NCBI RefSeq assembly: GCF_047717795.1
Contig: NZ_CP159808.1
Coordinates: 992,001-1,056,000, forward strand
Source: Marisalimonas sp016777705
Lineage (GTDB): Bacteria; Pseudomonadota; Alphaproteobacteria; Puniceispirillales; Marisalimonadaceae
Length of the DNA: 64,000 bases
Direction: 5' to 3'
Shown: positions 1-8,544 of the stretch, one piece after another
How positions within the stretch are numbered: the first letter of the stretch is position 1
How the letters are laid out: each line of letters begins with the position of its first letter
The notes under the pieces: generated by a model
What the model saw: only the letters and a program-made list of their open reading frames with translations
What the model was told of the DNA's origin: nothing
Database searches by the model: none
Program-made: the position numbers and the translations under genes

Positions 1-258
1 GAAAAAAAATTTCTTTCACTTAATCCTAAAAAAGATATTAGTGGTAGAAGGTTTTATTCGTCTTCAGACATAAAGTTTTTATTGTTTATTAAAAAACTAC
101 TATATGTTGATGGATTTACTATCAAAGGTGCAGTAAACTTTATTATTGAGCAAAATAAGAACAAATCAACAAATGAAGAAGAATGTGTTTCTGATGAGAT
201 CGATAAGGCATTAAATTTGTTAAAACAAGGAACTAATTTACTTAATAAAAATTTATAG
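1..258 (+). CDS. MerR-family transcriptional regulator, C-terminal fragment
   Basis: The first 258 bases form an open frame that enters from the left edge and ends at a TAG, giving 85 residues with no start in the window. The segment GRRFYSSSDIKFLLFIKKLL and the following TIKGAVNFI match the second half of a MerR-type winged helix DNA-binding domain, where R-x-Y and the helix after it are typical. The tail is polar, with no visible effector domain, as in the small MerR proteins often found beside ihfA in alphaproteobacteria. It converges with the ppiD-like gene, with only 5 bases between the stops. Function as a regulator is inferred from family; its target is unknown. Confidence 0.7.
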   Translation, partial: EKKFLSLNPKKDISGRRFYSSSDIKFLLFIKKLLYVDGFTIKGAVNFIIEQNKNKSTNEEECVSDEIDKALNLLKQGTNLLNKNL

Positions 259-263
259 CTCTT

Positions 264-2126
264 TCACTGAACTTCAGTATTTAATAAGAAATTTTCTAAA
301 TCATTATAATTTCTTACTAGTTTATGTTTGGTTGCTAAGTTTTTAATAAAGTAATTAGAATAATCATTAAAAAAACTCTTTGATAAAGAAAGGTTTAGAT
401 TATTATTAATTTCAATATTTTTTTGATAATCATCAACTTTACGGTTTTTAACTTTAACAGCTATAACGCCATCAACTGTATTTAAAAAGTTTATATCTTT
501 ATTGTCTATCTCAAAAATATTAAAAATCAATGAGTTGTCAGAAAAGTTTTTTAAACTTTTCTGATTTCTTTTAATGGTTCCATTTGACTTAAGATTTTCA
601 TTTTTTGATAAGATTAATTTTTTTAATTTTGCTTTAGTTTGATTTACAACTTCATTTGAGGTCCATTTATCTAAGATTTTTTGTCTTACTTGTTCAAAAG
701 CCAACATTTCTTTACTGTTTTCTTTTATTACTTGAATTATTGCATAAGTATCGTTTTTTAAGTCAATTATATCACTTGTTTCATTTAATTTAGTCATCCA
801 AATATTTTTTAAAAAGTCTTCACCTTTATTAAAAAAAGTTTTGTTTTTAGTATATGAATACAAAAAACTATCCTCAGAAACCTTATTGAGTTGTTTTACA
901 AATATTTTATTTTTAAATATATCAGATCTAGTAATTTCTTCTAGATTATTACCTTCGGCTATTAAATCTTCAATCAAATCAAGTTTTTCATATAGTATTT
1001 CAATAGATAATTCATTTAACAGATTTAGTTTAATGTCTTTAATAATATCTTCATATTTTATTTCAGTTTTAGGAATAATATTAACAATCTTGTAAACATT
1101 GAAACCAAACTCAGTTTTTAAAGGTCCAATTACATCATTTTTTTTACCAGAAAATAAAGGTTCTGCACTTATGTCAGGTAACTCTTTTTTAGTAAGTAAG
1201 CCTAAACTTATATCATCTTTGGAAAGATTAAATATCTTTGACGCCGCAGTTTGGAATGGTGTACCGTCATTTATTAATTTTCTAAGCTCATCAACTTTAT
1301 TTTTTTCTTGAGATATAATTTGATAAATTTCTCTTTTTTCGGCTGTTATATAGTTTGATTTATTGATTTCATATTTATCATCAATTTGTTTTTTTGTAAT
1401 TTTTACTTGATCGTGAAAATCAGATGGTTTTATTTCAATATATTTAATATCTCTTGTCTTTGGTAAAACATAGGGCGATTTATTGTTTCTAAAAAACTCT
1501 TCTAAAGTTTTTATCTCAGGCTGTTGAATATCTTTTTTATTTAAGTATTTCATGAATTCAAATTCAATATCTCTAACTTCGTTTTGGTAATCAATTATAG
1601 CTTTAACAATTTTGTTGTCATAAGTGTGATTAAACTGAAAAGGCATTGAAATTTGTTTAAAGTTTCCTTCTGTTTGAATCATTTCAAGGTATTTCTTTTC
1701 TGTTAAACCGGCGTTATTAAGAGATTGAAAATATTTATTTTCTGAAAATTTTCCAAGTGGATTTTTAAAAGCACTCTCATTTCTAACAGCTTTAGTTTGA
1801 ACAGATAATGGAACATGTAAGTTAAGAAAATCTGCTTCTTTATTAATAAGTATTTCTTGTTCGAATTTATTTAATACGTTTTGAAGTATCCCATTTTTTA
1901 AAGTATCTTGTAAAGATGGTCGTTGGGGTAGGGAGTATCTTAATTTATTTAGCTCGTAAATAACCTCTTCCATTGATATTTCTTTATTTTCAACTGAAAG
2001 AACAGGTTTGTTATTAGCACCCCCAGTTAAATCACCAACACCCCATAAAGCAAAGCCACAAACTAAAAATCCTAAAAAAATTTTAAAAAAAATTGATTGA
2101 GTTTGATTACGAAGTGATCTTAACAT
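264..2126 (-). CDS. ppiD: PpiD/SurA-like peptidyl-prolyl isomerase, membrane-anchored periplasmic chaperone
   Basis: This 620-residue protein starts with a short basic cytoplasmic stretch and one membrane segment at about residues 14-33 (FKIFLGFLVCGFALWGVGD), the classic alphaproteobacterial PpiD/SurA_N layout. A SurA_N-like helical region follows, then a parvulin-type PPIase domain around residues 250-370 with the motif GPLKTEFGFNVYKI. A second low-similarity region fills the C-terminal third. The family assists folding of outer membrane and secreted proteins while tethered to the inner membrane. The length fits PpiD of this class. It is divergent from tpiA, which in many alphaproteobacteria is its neighbour. 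Low similarity outside the parvulin core is usual for the family. Confidence 0.85.
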   Translation of the reverse strand: MLRSLRNQTQSIFFKIFLGFLVCGFALWGVGDLTGGANNKPVLSVENKEISMEEVIYELNKLRYSLPQRPSLQDTLKNGILQNVLNKFEQEILINKEADFLNLHVPLSVQTKAVRNESAFKNPLGKFSENKYFQSLNNAGLTEKKYLEMIQTEGNFKQISMPFQFNHTYDNKIVKAIIDYQNEVRDIEFEFMKYLNKKDIQQPEIKTLEEFFRNNKSPYVLPKTRDIKYIEIKPSDFHDQVKITKKQIDDKYEINKSNYITAEKREIYQIISQEKNKVDELRKLINDGTPFQTAASKIFNLSKDDISLGLLTKKELPDISAEPLFSGKKNDVIGPLKTEFGFNVYKIVNIIPKTEIKYEDIIKDIKLNLLNELSIEILYEKLDLIEDLIAEGNNLEEITRSDIFKNKIFVKQLNKVSEDSFLYSYTKNKTFFNKGEDFLKNIWMTKLNETSDIIDLKNDTYAIIQVIKENSKEMLAFEQVRQKILDKWTSNEVVNQTKAKLKKLILSKNENLKSNGTIKRNQKSLKNFSDNSLIFNIFEIDNKDINFLNTVDGVIAVKVKNRKVDDYQKNIEINNNLNLSLSKSFFNDYSNYFIKNLATKHKLVRNYNDLENFLLNTEVQ

Positions 2127-2223
2127 ATTTTTTTGCCTATCATTGTATAATTTTAAGTTATATTTTACTATACTATCAAATATAAAAAATAAATGTTTTA
2201 TTTTAAAACTTAAAGAGACTTTA
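2127..2223. promoter_or_regulatory. Divergent ppiD/tpiA intergenic region with candidate -10
   Basis: The 97 bases between the divergent ppiD and tpiA starts must hold promoters for both genes. A perfect TATAAT lies at 2146-2151 on the plus strand, and TATACT at 2169-2174 is a second -10-like box. No convincing -35 hexamer sits at the right distance, and in DNA this AT-rich such boxes arise by chance. The sequence AAGAGA at 2212-2217 is a plausible ribosome binding site for tpiA. Confidence 0.35.
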
Positions 2224-2973
2224 ATGCTAATTGCTGCTAATTGGAAAATGAATTTGGGTAAGTTTGAAATTGATCAATTCAGTAATTTTTTACAATCTAA
2301 CGAGTTTCATGACAAGTTAGATGTATGTATTTTTCCACCCAGTGTTTATATAAATTATCTAAATACACGAATTGAATGTTTACCAATATCAATTGGTGCT
2401 CAAAATTGTTATCACGAATTTAGTGGTGCTTTTACTGGTGAGGTTTCTCCAACTTCCCTTAAAGACATAGGATGCAAATATGTTTTAGTAGGTCACTCTG
2501 AAAGAAGAATTAACAATAATGAAAGTAATTTATATGTTCAAAAATGTACATCAGCTGCAATAAAGTCAGATCTTATTCCGATTATATGTGTCGGTGAGAC
2601 TTTAAAAGATCGTGAATCAGGAACAGCATTAGACTTTATTGAGAAACAACTTATCGAATCTGTACCATCTTCTTTTGAAAATATTTTTGTAGCATATGAG
2701 CCAATTTGGTCAATTGGAACTGGAAAAATACCGAGTTCATCGGAAATCAAAGAAATGCATAAACATATTAAACAAGTAATATCCTCAAAGTTTAATAATA
2801 GTATAAAAGTAATATATGGAGGGTCAGTAAATCCTTCCAATGTATCTGATATTTTAAATGTTAATGAAGTTGACGGTGTTTTAATAGGTGGAGCTAGTCT
2901 TAATCCAAAAGATTTTCTTGCAATTTACCATTCAACCGTTAAACACTTAAACTTATATTTTTCAAATAATTAA
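2224..2973 (+). CDS. tpiA: Triosephosphate isomerase
   Basis: TpiA interconverts dihydroxyacetone phosphate and glyceraldehyde 3-phosphate in glycolysis and gluconeogenesis. I start at the ATG at 2224 (249 residues) because the protein then begins MLIAANWKMN, where the family's Asn-Lys substrate contacts normally sit; an upstream in-frame start would add 27 hydrophobic residues unlike any TpiA. The catalytic histidine is in GHSERR (H91), the catalytic glutamate in AYEPIWSIGTG (E159), and the phosphate loop GGSVNP is near residue 205. Length is normal. It leads a plus-strand run tpiA-secG-pyrG-kdsA-eno with very short spacers, a common alphaproteobacterial order. Confidence 0.97.
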   Translation: MLIAANWKMNLGKFEIDQFSNFLQSNEFHDKLDVCIFPPSVYINYLNTRIECLPISIGAQNCYHEFSGAFTGEVSPTSLKDIGCKYVLVGHSERRINNNESNLYVQKCTSAAIKSDLIPIICVGETLKDRESGTALDFIEKQLIESVPSSFENIFVAYEPIWSIGTGKIPSSSEIKEMHKHIKQVISSKFNNSIKVIYGGSVNPSNVSDILNVNEVDGVLIGGASLNPKDFLAIYHSTVKHLNLYFSNN

Positions 2974-2981
2974 GGATTTTC

Positions 2982-3296
2982 ATGATTACTCTTATATTAA
3001 CAATTCATATAATTTTAGCATGTTGTATAATTTGTGCCGTTTTGCTTCAAAAAAGTGAAGGGGGTGGGCTTGGTATAGGCGGTTCTGGCGGTTCTGGCGG
3101 TGGTTTTATGACTGCTAGAGGAACTGCTAATTTTATGACAAAATTAACAGCTTTTCTTGGTGCTTGTTTTTTCTTAACATCGATATTACTAGCCTTATTA
3201 TCAACTTCTAATAATTCTTCATCTATAGTTAAAGAAGTTGAAAAATCGATTGAAAAAAATGAACCTTTAAAACCAAGTGTTCCTCTTGGTAATTAA
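2982..3296 (+). CDS. secG: Preprotein translocase subunit SecG
   Basis: SecG is the small accessory subunit of the SecYEG protein-conducting channel in the inner membrane. The 104-residue product has two membrane helices (about residues 2-20 and 51-71) separated by the family-typical loop LLQKSEGGGLGIGGSGGSGG and GTANFMTKLTAFLG. The tail after residue 73 is short and charged, as usual. It starts 8 bases after tpiA and its stop at 3294-3296 is followed almost at once by pyrG, so it is surely cotranscribed. The tpiA-secG-pyrG order is a well known arrangement in this class. The Gly/Ser loop contains a short GGS tandem repeat, which could vary in number between strains. Confidence 0.95.
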   Translation: MITLILTIHIILACCIICAVLLQKSEGGGLGIGGSGGSGGGFMTARGTANFMTKLTAFLGACFFLTSILLALLSTSNNSSSIVKEVEKSIEKNEPLKPSVPLGN

Positions 3297-3311
3297 TTGT
3301 CAGGGATTGAC

Positions 3312-4958
3312 ATGATTAATTCAACAGTAAAGCTTGTCTTTATAACTGGTGGTGTTGTTTCCTCCTTGGGTAAAGGTCTTGCTTCAGCCTGTCTTGGATC
3401 AATTCTACAAGCAAGAGGCTACAAGGTTAAATTAAAAAAATTAGATCCTTATTTAAATGTTGATCCTGGCACAATGAGTCCTTATCAACATGGTGAGTGT
3501 TACGTCACAGATGATGGGGCTGAAACAGACTTGGACTTAGGTCACTATGAGCGTTTTACAGGAGTTCCTGCTAAGAATTCTGATAACATTACAACTGGTA
3601 AAATTTATTCAAATGTAATTTCTAGAGAAAGAAGGGGTGATTATTTAGGAGCTACTATACAAGTTATTCCTCATGTTACGGACGCAATTAAAGAATTCAT
3701 TTTATCCGATATAAACGATGAAGATTTTGTGCTTTGTGAAATAGGTGGTACTGTAGGGGATATAGAATCTTTACCTTTTATAGAGGCAATAAGACAGTTG
3801 GGAAACGAACTTGGTTTTTCAAGAACATGTTTTCTTCATGTTACTTTATTGCCTTTTATCAAAACTGCTGGTGAACTAAAAACTAAACCTACTCAACATT
3901 CTGTTAAAGAACTCCAAGGAATGGGTATACAGCCAGATATCTTACTTTGTAGAACAGAAGTTGAAATACCAGAAGAACAAAAGTCTAAAATTGCTCTTTT
4001 TTGTAATTTGAAGCCTGAATCTGTTATAGAAGCTTTGGATGCTAAATCTATTTATCATGTTCCAATTTCTTACCACAATCAAGGTCTTGATAATCAAATT
4101 TGTAAGCATTTTCATTTGGATTTAGATAAAAAGCCTGATTTAAGCCGTTGGTTAAATATCAATAAAATACAAGAAACTTCAGAAGGCACAGTTAACATTG
4201 GAATAGTTGGAAAATACACATCAATGGTTGATGCTTATAAATCATTAATTGAATCTATTTTTCATGGAGGTCTATCTAATAAAGTAAATGTATCAATTAA
4301 ATGGATTGACTCTGAGGAGTTAGAAAACAAAGAATTAAATATTAATAATGTCTTCAAAGATATAAACGGAATCATAGTTCCTGGTGGCTTTGGTTTTCGT
4401 GGATCAGAAGGTAAAATAAATGGAATTAATTATGCTAGAGTTAATAATATTCCATTTTTTGGTATTTGTTTTGGAATGCAAATGGCTGTTCTTGAATTTG
4501 CAAGAAATATTTTAAAATTTAAAAATGCCTCTTCTTCAGAATTTGGAAAGACTGATTTTCCTTTAATTGGACTTTTAACTGAATGGCAATCAAATAAAGG
4601 TATAGAAAAGCGAAACAAAGATTCCAATCTAGGCGGAACTATGAGACTAGGAGCATATGATTGTAAATTGTCAAAGGGTACACTTGTTCAATCAATTTAC
4701 AATCAAGACATTATATCAGAAAGACATAGACATCGATATGAAGTTAATTATGAGTTTAATTCAGATTTTGAAAAGCATGGAATGATTTTTTCTGGAATGT
4801 CTCCAAGTATGACTCTTCCAGAAATCCTTGAGATTCCCTCTCATCCTTGGTTTATAGGCGTTCAATTTCACCCTGAATTAAAATCTAAACCTTTCGATCC
4901 ACATCCACTTTTTTCCTCTTTTATTGAGGCTGCTTTAAATAATTCACGTTTGTTGTAA
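3312..4958 (+). CDS. pyrG: CTP synthase (glutamine-hydrolysing)
   Basis: PyrG makes CTP from UTP, ATP and glutamine. The N-terminal synthetase domain opens with FITGGVVSSLGKG, and the C-terminal class I glutamine amidotransferase domain has the nucleophile cysteine in FGICFGMQMA (C386) and the His/Glu pair in QFHPELKSKPFDPHP. I choose the ATG at 3312 (548 residues): AGGG at 3302-3305 is well placed as a ribosome binding site, and the protein then starts like other PyrGs. A TTG directly after the secG stop (3297) would add only five residues. Length is normal and no catalytic residue is missing. Confidence 0.96.
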   Translation: MINSTVKLVFITGGVVSSLGKGLASACLGSILQARGYKVKLKKLDPYLNVDPGTMSPYQHGECYVTDDGAETDLDLGHYERFTGVPAKNSDNITTGKIYSNVISRERRGDYLGATIQVIPHVTDAIKEFILSDINDEDFVLCEIGGTVGDIESLPFIEAIRQLGNELGFSRTCFLHVTLLPFIKTAGELKTKPTQHSVKELQGMGIQPDILLCRTEVEIPEEQKSKIALFCNLKPESVIEALDAKSIYHVPISYHNQGLDNQICKHFHLDLDKKPDLSRWLNINKIQETSEGTVNIGIVGKYTSMVDAYKSLIESIFHGGLSNKVNVSIKWIDSEELENKELNINNVFKDINGIIVPGGFGFRGSEGKINGINYARVNNIPFFGICFGMQMAVLEFARNILKFKNASSSEFGKTDFPLIGLLTEWQSNKGIEKRNKDSNLGGTMRLGAYDCKLSKGTLVQSIYNQDIISERHRHRYEVNYEFNSDFEKHGMIFSGMSPSMTLPEILEIPSHPWFIGVQFHPELKSKPFDPHPLFSSFIEAALNNSRLL

Positions 4959-4977
4959 TGTTTTATACGTTTTGGTA

Positions 4978-5811
4978 ATGTTAAATATGAAACAAAATAC
5001 TGTAAATATTTATGATTTTGAAGTCTCTAATAAACATCCTTTTTTTCTTATAGCAGGTCCTTGTTCAATAGAAGATAAAAATCACGCCATTGATCATGCT
5101 GGGAAAATTAAAGAAATTTGTGATAGCTTAAAGATTAAGTTAGTTTACAAATCCTCGTTTGATAAAGCTAATAGGTCTAGTTCATCTTCAAAAAGAGGTG
5201 TTGGTCTTAAAAAAGGTTTAGAAATTTTATCTTCAGTTAAAGAAACTTTTAATCTCCCTTTAATTACTGATGTTCACGAAAGCTATCAATGCAAAGAAGT
5301 TGCATCTGTTGTTGATGTTATTCAAATTCCTGCATTTTTATGTCGCCAAACAGATTTGTTAATTGCCGCAGCTGAAACACAAAAAATTGTGAATATTAAA
5401 AAAGGTCAATTTTTAGCACCATGGGATATGTTAAACGTAATTAAAAAGGTCTCAGAAAATGGAAATAATAAAATTTTATTAACTGAAAGAGGGACTTCAT
5501 TTGGTTATAATACACTAGTATCTGATATGAGATCTATACCCCAAATGTCTCAATATGGTTTTCCAGTCATCTTTGATGCAACCCACTCTGTTCAACAACC
5601 AGGAGGCTTAGGCTTAACTTCAGGTGGACAACGAGAATTTGTTCCCTATTTATCTAGAGCTGCTGTTTCCATTGGTATCGCGGGGTTATTTGTTGAGGTG
5701 CATGAAGATCCCGAAAATGCTCCAAGCGATGGACCAAATATGTTAAAATTATCTGAACTAAAACAAATGCTTTCAAAATTAGTTAAGATAGATAAGATTA
5801 TTAAATTATAG
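4978..5811 (+). CDS. kdsA: 3-deoxy-8-phosphooctulonate synthase (KDO-8-P synthase)
   Basis: KdsA condenses phosphoenolpyruvate with arabinose 5-phosphate to give KDO-8-phosphate, the precursor of the inner-core sugar of lipopolysaccharide, so this cell makes LPS. The family signature FFLIAGPCSIED lies near the start and the TIM-barrel continues with YKSSFDKANRSS, LTERGTSFGYN and DATHSVQQPGG. No Asn/Cys call for metal dependence was made. The start is uncertain: ATG at 4978 (277 residues) or ATG at 4987; neither has a clear ribosome binding site. It lies 19 bases after pyrG and 17 before eno, an order seen widely in alphaproteobacteria. Confidence 0.95.
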   Translation: MLNMKQNTVNIYDFEVSNKHPFFLIAGPCSIEDKNHAIDHAGKIKEICDSLKIKLVYKSSFDKANRSSSSSKRGVGLKKGLEILSSVKETFNLPLITDVHESYQCKEVASVVDVIQIPAFLCRQTDLLIAAAETQKIVNIKKGQFLAPWDMLNVIKKVSENGNNKILLTERGTSFGYNTLVSDMRSIPQMSQYGFPVIFDATHSVQQPGGLGLTSGGQREFVPYLSRAAVSIGIAGLFVEVHEDPENAPSDGPNMLKLSELKQMLSKLVKIDKIIKL

Positions 5812-5828
5812 TTTTTACAAGGGTTACA

Positions 5829-7112
5829 ATGGTTCAAATTTCTGATATTTTTTCAAGACAGATACTAGATAGTAGAGGCAACCCGACTTTAGAAGTTGAC
5901 GTAACATTATCAGATGGTTCTCTAGGGCGCGCTGCTGTTCCATCAGGAGCTTCAACGGGTGAATATGAAGCATTTGAACTTAGAGATGGTGATAATAAAA
6001 ACTTTAATGGTTTAAGTGTTCATAAAGCTGTTAATAATATTAATACAGAAATATGTGATACATTTTCTGGATATAATCCATATAATCAAAAAATTATTGA
6101 TAACGATTTGATTGAATTAGACAACAGTGAAAATAAAAGTAGATTGGGTGCTAATGCTATGCTTGGATTTTCAATGGCTGTTTCGCGTGCATCCTCTGTA
6201 TCTTTAGATTTGCCCCTCTGGAAATATATTGGAGGAATGAGAGCTAATACTTTACCTGTGCCAATGATGAATATAATAAATGGGGGAGCTCATGCTAATA
6301 ATGGTCTTGATTTTCAAGAATGTATGATTATGCCAGTTGGGTTTTTTAAGTTTTCAGATGCTCTAAGAGCAGGTACAGAAATTTTTTATAATTTAAAAGG
6401 TATTTTGTCTAAAAAAGGTTTTTCAGTAGCGGTTGGTGACGAGGGTGGTTTTGCTCCGGACATTAAAAATCTCAGTGATGCTCTTTCATATATCTCCGAA
6501 GCAGTTGATCAAAGTGGTTACAAATTAGGAAAAGAAGTATTTATTTCAATTGATGCAGCTGCAAGTGAATTGTATAATAATAGTTGCTACACATTAAAAG
6601 GTGAAAATAAGAAGTTAGATAGTGACCAACTTATAAAATTTTGGGAAAATATTTGTAACAAATTTCCAGTTATATCCATTGAAGATCCATTTGATGAAAA
6701 TGATTGGTCTGGTTTCAAGGAATTAACTAACCTTGTTGGTAATAAAGTGCAAATTGTTGGAGATGATCTGTTTGTAACCAATAAGAATAGATTGTTAACA
6801 GGTATTGAAAATAAATCAGCTAATTCTATTCTCATTAAATTAAATCAAATAGGAACATTATCTGAAACATTAGACACAATTGAAATGGCAAAAAAGTCTA
6901 ATTTTGGGATTGTTATTTCACATAGATCTGGTGAAACCGAAGATGTTTTTATATCTGATCTTGCTGTTGCTGTTAATGCAGGTCAAATAAAAACAGGTTC
7001 ATTATCAAGAAGTGATAGAACAGCAAAATATAATCAGTTGTTACGAATTGAAGAAAACTTAGGTATAGAAGGTCATTATTTTGGTTTAGATTTTTTTAAT
7101 AATTTTAATTGA
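5829..7112 (+). CDS. eno: Enolase (phosphopyruvate hydratase)
   Basis: Eno converts 2-phosphoglycerate to phosphoenolpyruvate in the cytoplasm. The 427-residue protein contains the N-terminal ILDSRGNPTLEVDV and SGASTGEYEAFELRD, the magnesium-site segments SIEDPFDENDW and VGDDLFVTN, the catalytic-lysine region ILIKLNQIGTLSETL, and the signature SHRSGETEDVFISDLAV. AAGGG lies upstream of the ATG. It sits between kdsA, which uses the PEP it makes, and ftsB. All expected residues are present; length is normal. Confidence 0.97.
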   Translation: MVQISDIFSRQILDSRGNPTLEVDVTLSDGSLGRAAVPSGASTGEYEAFELRDGDNKNFNGLSVHKAVNNINTEICDTFSGYNPYNQKIIDNDLIELDNSENKSRLGANAMLGFSMAVSRASSVSLDLPLWKYIGGMRANTLPVPMMNIINGGAHANNGLDFQECMIMPVGFFKFSDALRAGTEIFYNLKGILSKKGFSVAVGDEGGFAPDIKNLSDALSYISEAVDQSGYKLGKEVFISIDAAASELYNNSCYTLKGENKKLDSDQLIKFWENICNKFPVISIEDPFDENDWSGFKELTNLVGNKVQIVGDDLFVTNKNRLLTGIENKSANSILIKLNQIGTLSETLDTIEMAKKSNFGIVISHRSGETEDVFISDLAVAVNAGQIKTGSLSRSDRTAKYNQLLRIEENLGIEGHYFGLDFFNNFN

Positions 7113-7128
7113 GGGTTAATTTTTTTAT

Positions 7129-7440
7129 ATGTTTAAATATTGGATACGAAAAAATATAATATTTAATTTAATGACTTTTTTTAGTTTTATTATTTTCTGT
7201 TTTTTTATGTCTCATATTTTTTTTGGTAATAGATCCGTTTGGAAAATATTTGAATTAAATCATCAAATAAATGTGGCTAAACAAGAGCTCATAATTTTTT
7301 CTGATAAAAAAAAATATACCCTATCTGAAATTGAATTACTTAGAGATGACAAACTTGACCCAGATATCATCTCTGAAATCGTACAAAACTCACTCGGTCT
7401 AATTCATTCTGATCAAATTGTTATCGAGATTACTAAATAA
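7129..7440 (+). CDS. ftsB: Septum formation initiator FtsB/DivIC-like protein
   Basis: This 103-residue protein has one membrane helix at about residues 12-33, then a heptad-like segment (about 38-65) expected to form a coiled coil, and a short C-terminal domain. That is the layout of FtsB/DivIC, which joins FtsL and FtsQ in the divisome at the cytoplasmic membrane. Its place directly after eno is the standard alphaproteobacterial and gammaproteobacterial location of ftsB, which supports the call more than the weakly conserved sequence does. The stop codon overlaps an AT-rich hairpin. Confidence 0.8.
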   Translation: MFKYWIRKNIIFNLMTFFSFIIFCFFMSHIFFGNRSVWKIFELNHQINVAKQELIIFSDKKKYTLSEIELLRDDKLDPDIISEIVQNSLGLIHSDQIVIEITK

Positions 7441-7474
7441 CTTAATTTATTGTTAGAATTAAATTTAGTTATTT
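7435..7474 (+). terminator. AT-rich hairpin between ftsB and pdhA, possible weak terminator
   Basis: AAATAACT at 7435-7442 pairs with AGTTATTT at 7467-7474; after a T-T mismatch, six more pairs (7444-7449 with 7460-7465) extend the stem around a 10-base loop. The hairpin starts inside the ftsB stop region and is followed by only a short T run. It may separate the eno-ftsB transcript from the pdh operon or act as an RNA processing site. The low GC of the stem makes strong termination doubtful. Confidence 0.4.
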
Positions 7475-7529
7475 GCTAAAATGATTGTCTGAGTTATCTA
7501 TTCTTTTAATAAAAGTTGTAAGGTTCAAT

Positions 7530-8534
7530 ATGAATAAAAACACTTCTAAAAAATCTATAGTTTCATCGAAAAACAACTATGATTTAGATTTATTACAAAA
7601 TATGTATAAAAAAATGCTTTTGATTAGAAGATTTGAAGAAAAAGCTGGTCAATTATATGGAATGGGAAAAATTGGAGGTTTTTGTCACCTATATATTGGT
7701 CAAGAGGCAGTAGTTGTAGGTATTCAATCAGTTCAGATCGAGGGTGATAGCGTTGTTACATCTTATAGAGATCATGGTCATATGTTAGCTTGTGATATGG
7801 ACCCTAAAGGTGTAATGGCTGAATTAACTGGTAGAGAAGACGGTTATTCAAAAGGTAAAGGCGGTTCAATGCACATGTTTAGTCGAGAAAAAGGTTTTTT
7901 TGGCGGCCATGGTATTGTTGCAGCTCAAGTTCCCATTGGAGCAGGTTTAGCTTTCGCACATAAGTACAATGGTAATAAAAACGTTGCAATTACATATTTT
8001 GGAGATGGAGCAGCTAATCAAGGTCAAGTTTATGAATCATATAATATTGCGGCTCTTTGGAAATTGCCAGTTATATTTGTTATTGAAAATAATAAGTATG
8101 GGATGGGAACATCGGTTAACAGATCTTCAGCTGGCGATAATTTATCTGACAGAGGTAAAGCTTATGGTATAGTTGCAGATATTGTTGACGGCATGGATGT
8201 TATAGCTGTAAGAGATGCAGCTTTAAAAGCTATGGACTATTGTAGATCTGGAAAAGGGCCATATATTCTAGAAATGAAAACCTATAGATATAGAGGCCAT
8301 TCGATGTCAGATCCTGCTAAATATAGGACAAGAGATGAAGTTGATGAGATTAGACAAAACTCTGATCCAATAGATAATATTAAATCTATATTGGTTAAAT
8401 TCGGTTTAAAAGATGACAGTTTAAAAGTTATTGACACAGAAATTAAGTCAATTGTTGGAAATGCTGCGACTTTTGCTCAAGAATCTTTAGAGCCTTCTGA
8501 AGCAGAGCTGTTTACTGACATAACAATTAATTAA
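7530..8534 (+). CDS. pdhA: Pyruvate dehydrogenase E1 component, alpha subunit
   Basis: PdhA with PdhB decarboxylates pyruvate using thiamine diphosphate and passes the acetyl group to the lipoyl arm of E2. I start at the ATG at 7530 (334 residues), which has AAGG just upstream; a TTG further up adds 15 residues unlike the family. The ThDP motif runs from GDGAANQGQVYESYNIAALW to IENN. The phosphorylation-loop region YRYRGHSMSDPAKYR is present, as in eukaryotic-type E1 alpha. It is the first gene of pdhA-pdhB-pdhC-lpd-lipA, a heterotetrameric E1 typical of alphaproteobacteria rather than the single-chain AceE of enterics. Confidence 0.96.
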   Translation: MNKNTSKKSIVSSKNNYDLDLLQNMYKKMLLIRRFEEKAGQLYGMGKIGGFCHLYIGQEAVVVGIQSVQIEGDSVVTSYRDHGHMLACDMDPKGVMAELTGREDGYSKGKGGSMHMFSREKGFFGGHGIVAAQVPIGAGLAFAHKYNGNKNVAITYFGDGAANQGQVYESYNIAALWKLPVIFVIENNKYGMGTSVNRSSAGDNLSDRGKAYGIVADIVDGMDVIAVRDAALKAMDYCRSGKGPYILEMKTYRYRGHSMSDPAKYRTRDEVDEIRQNSDPIDNIKSILVKFGLKDDSLKVIDTEIKSIVGNAATFAQESLEPSEAELFTDITIN

Positions 8535-8544
8535 TGGTGAATTA

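Noticed and set aside
3297..3311. TTG start for pyrG immediately after the secG stop
   Set aside because: The ATG at 3312 has an AGGG at proper distance and gives the usual N-terminus.
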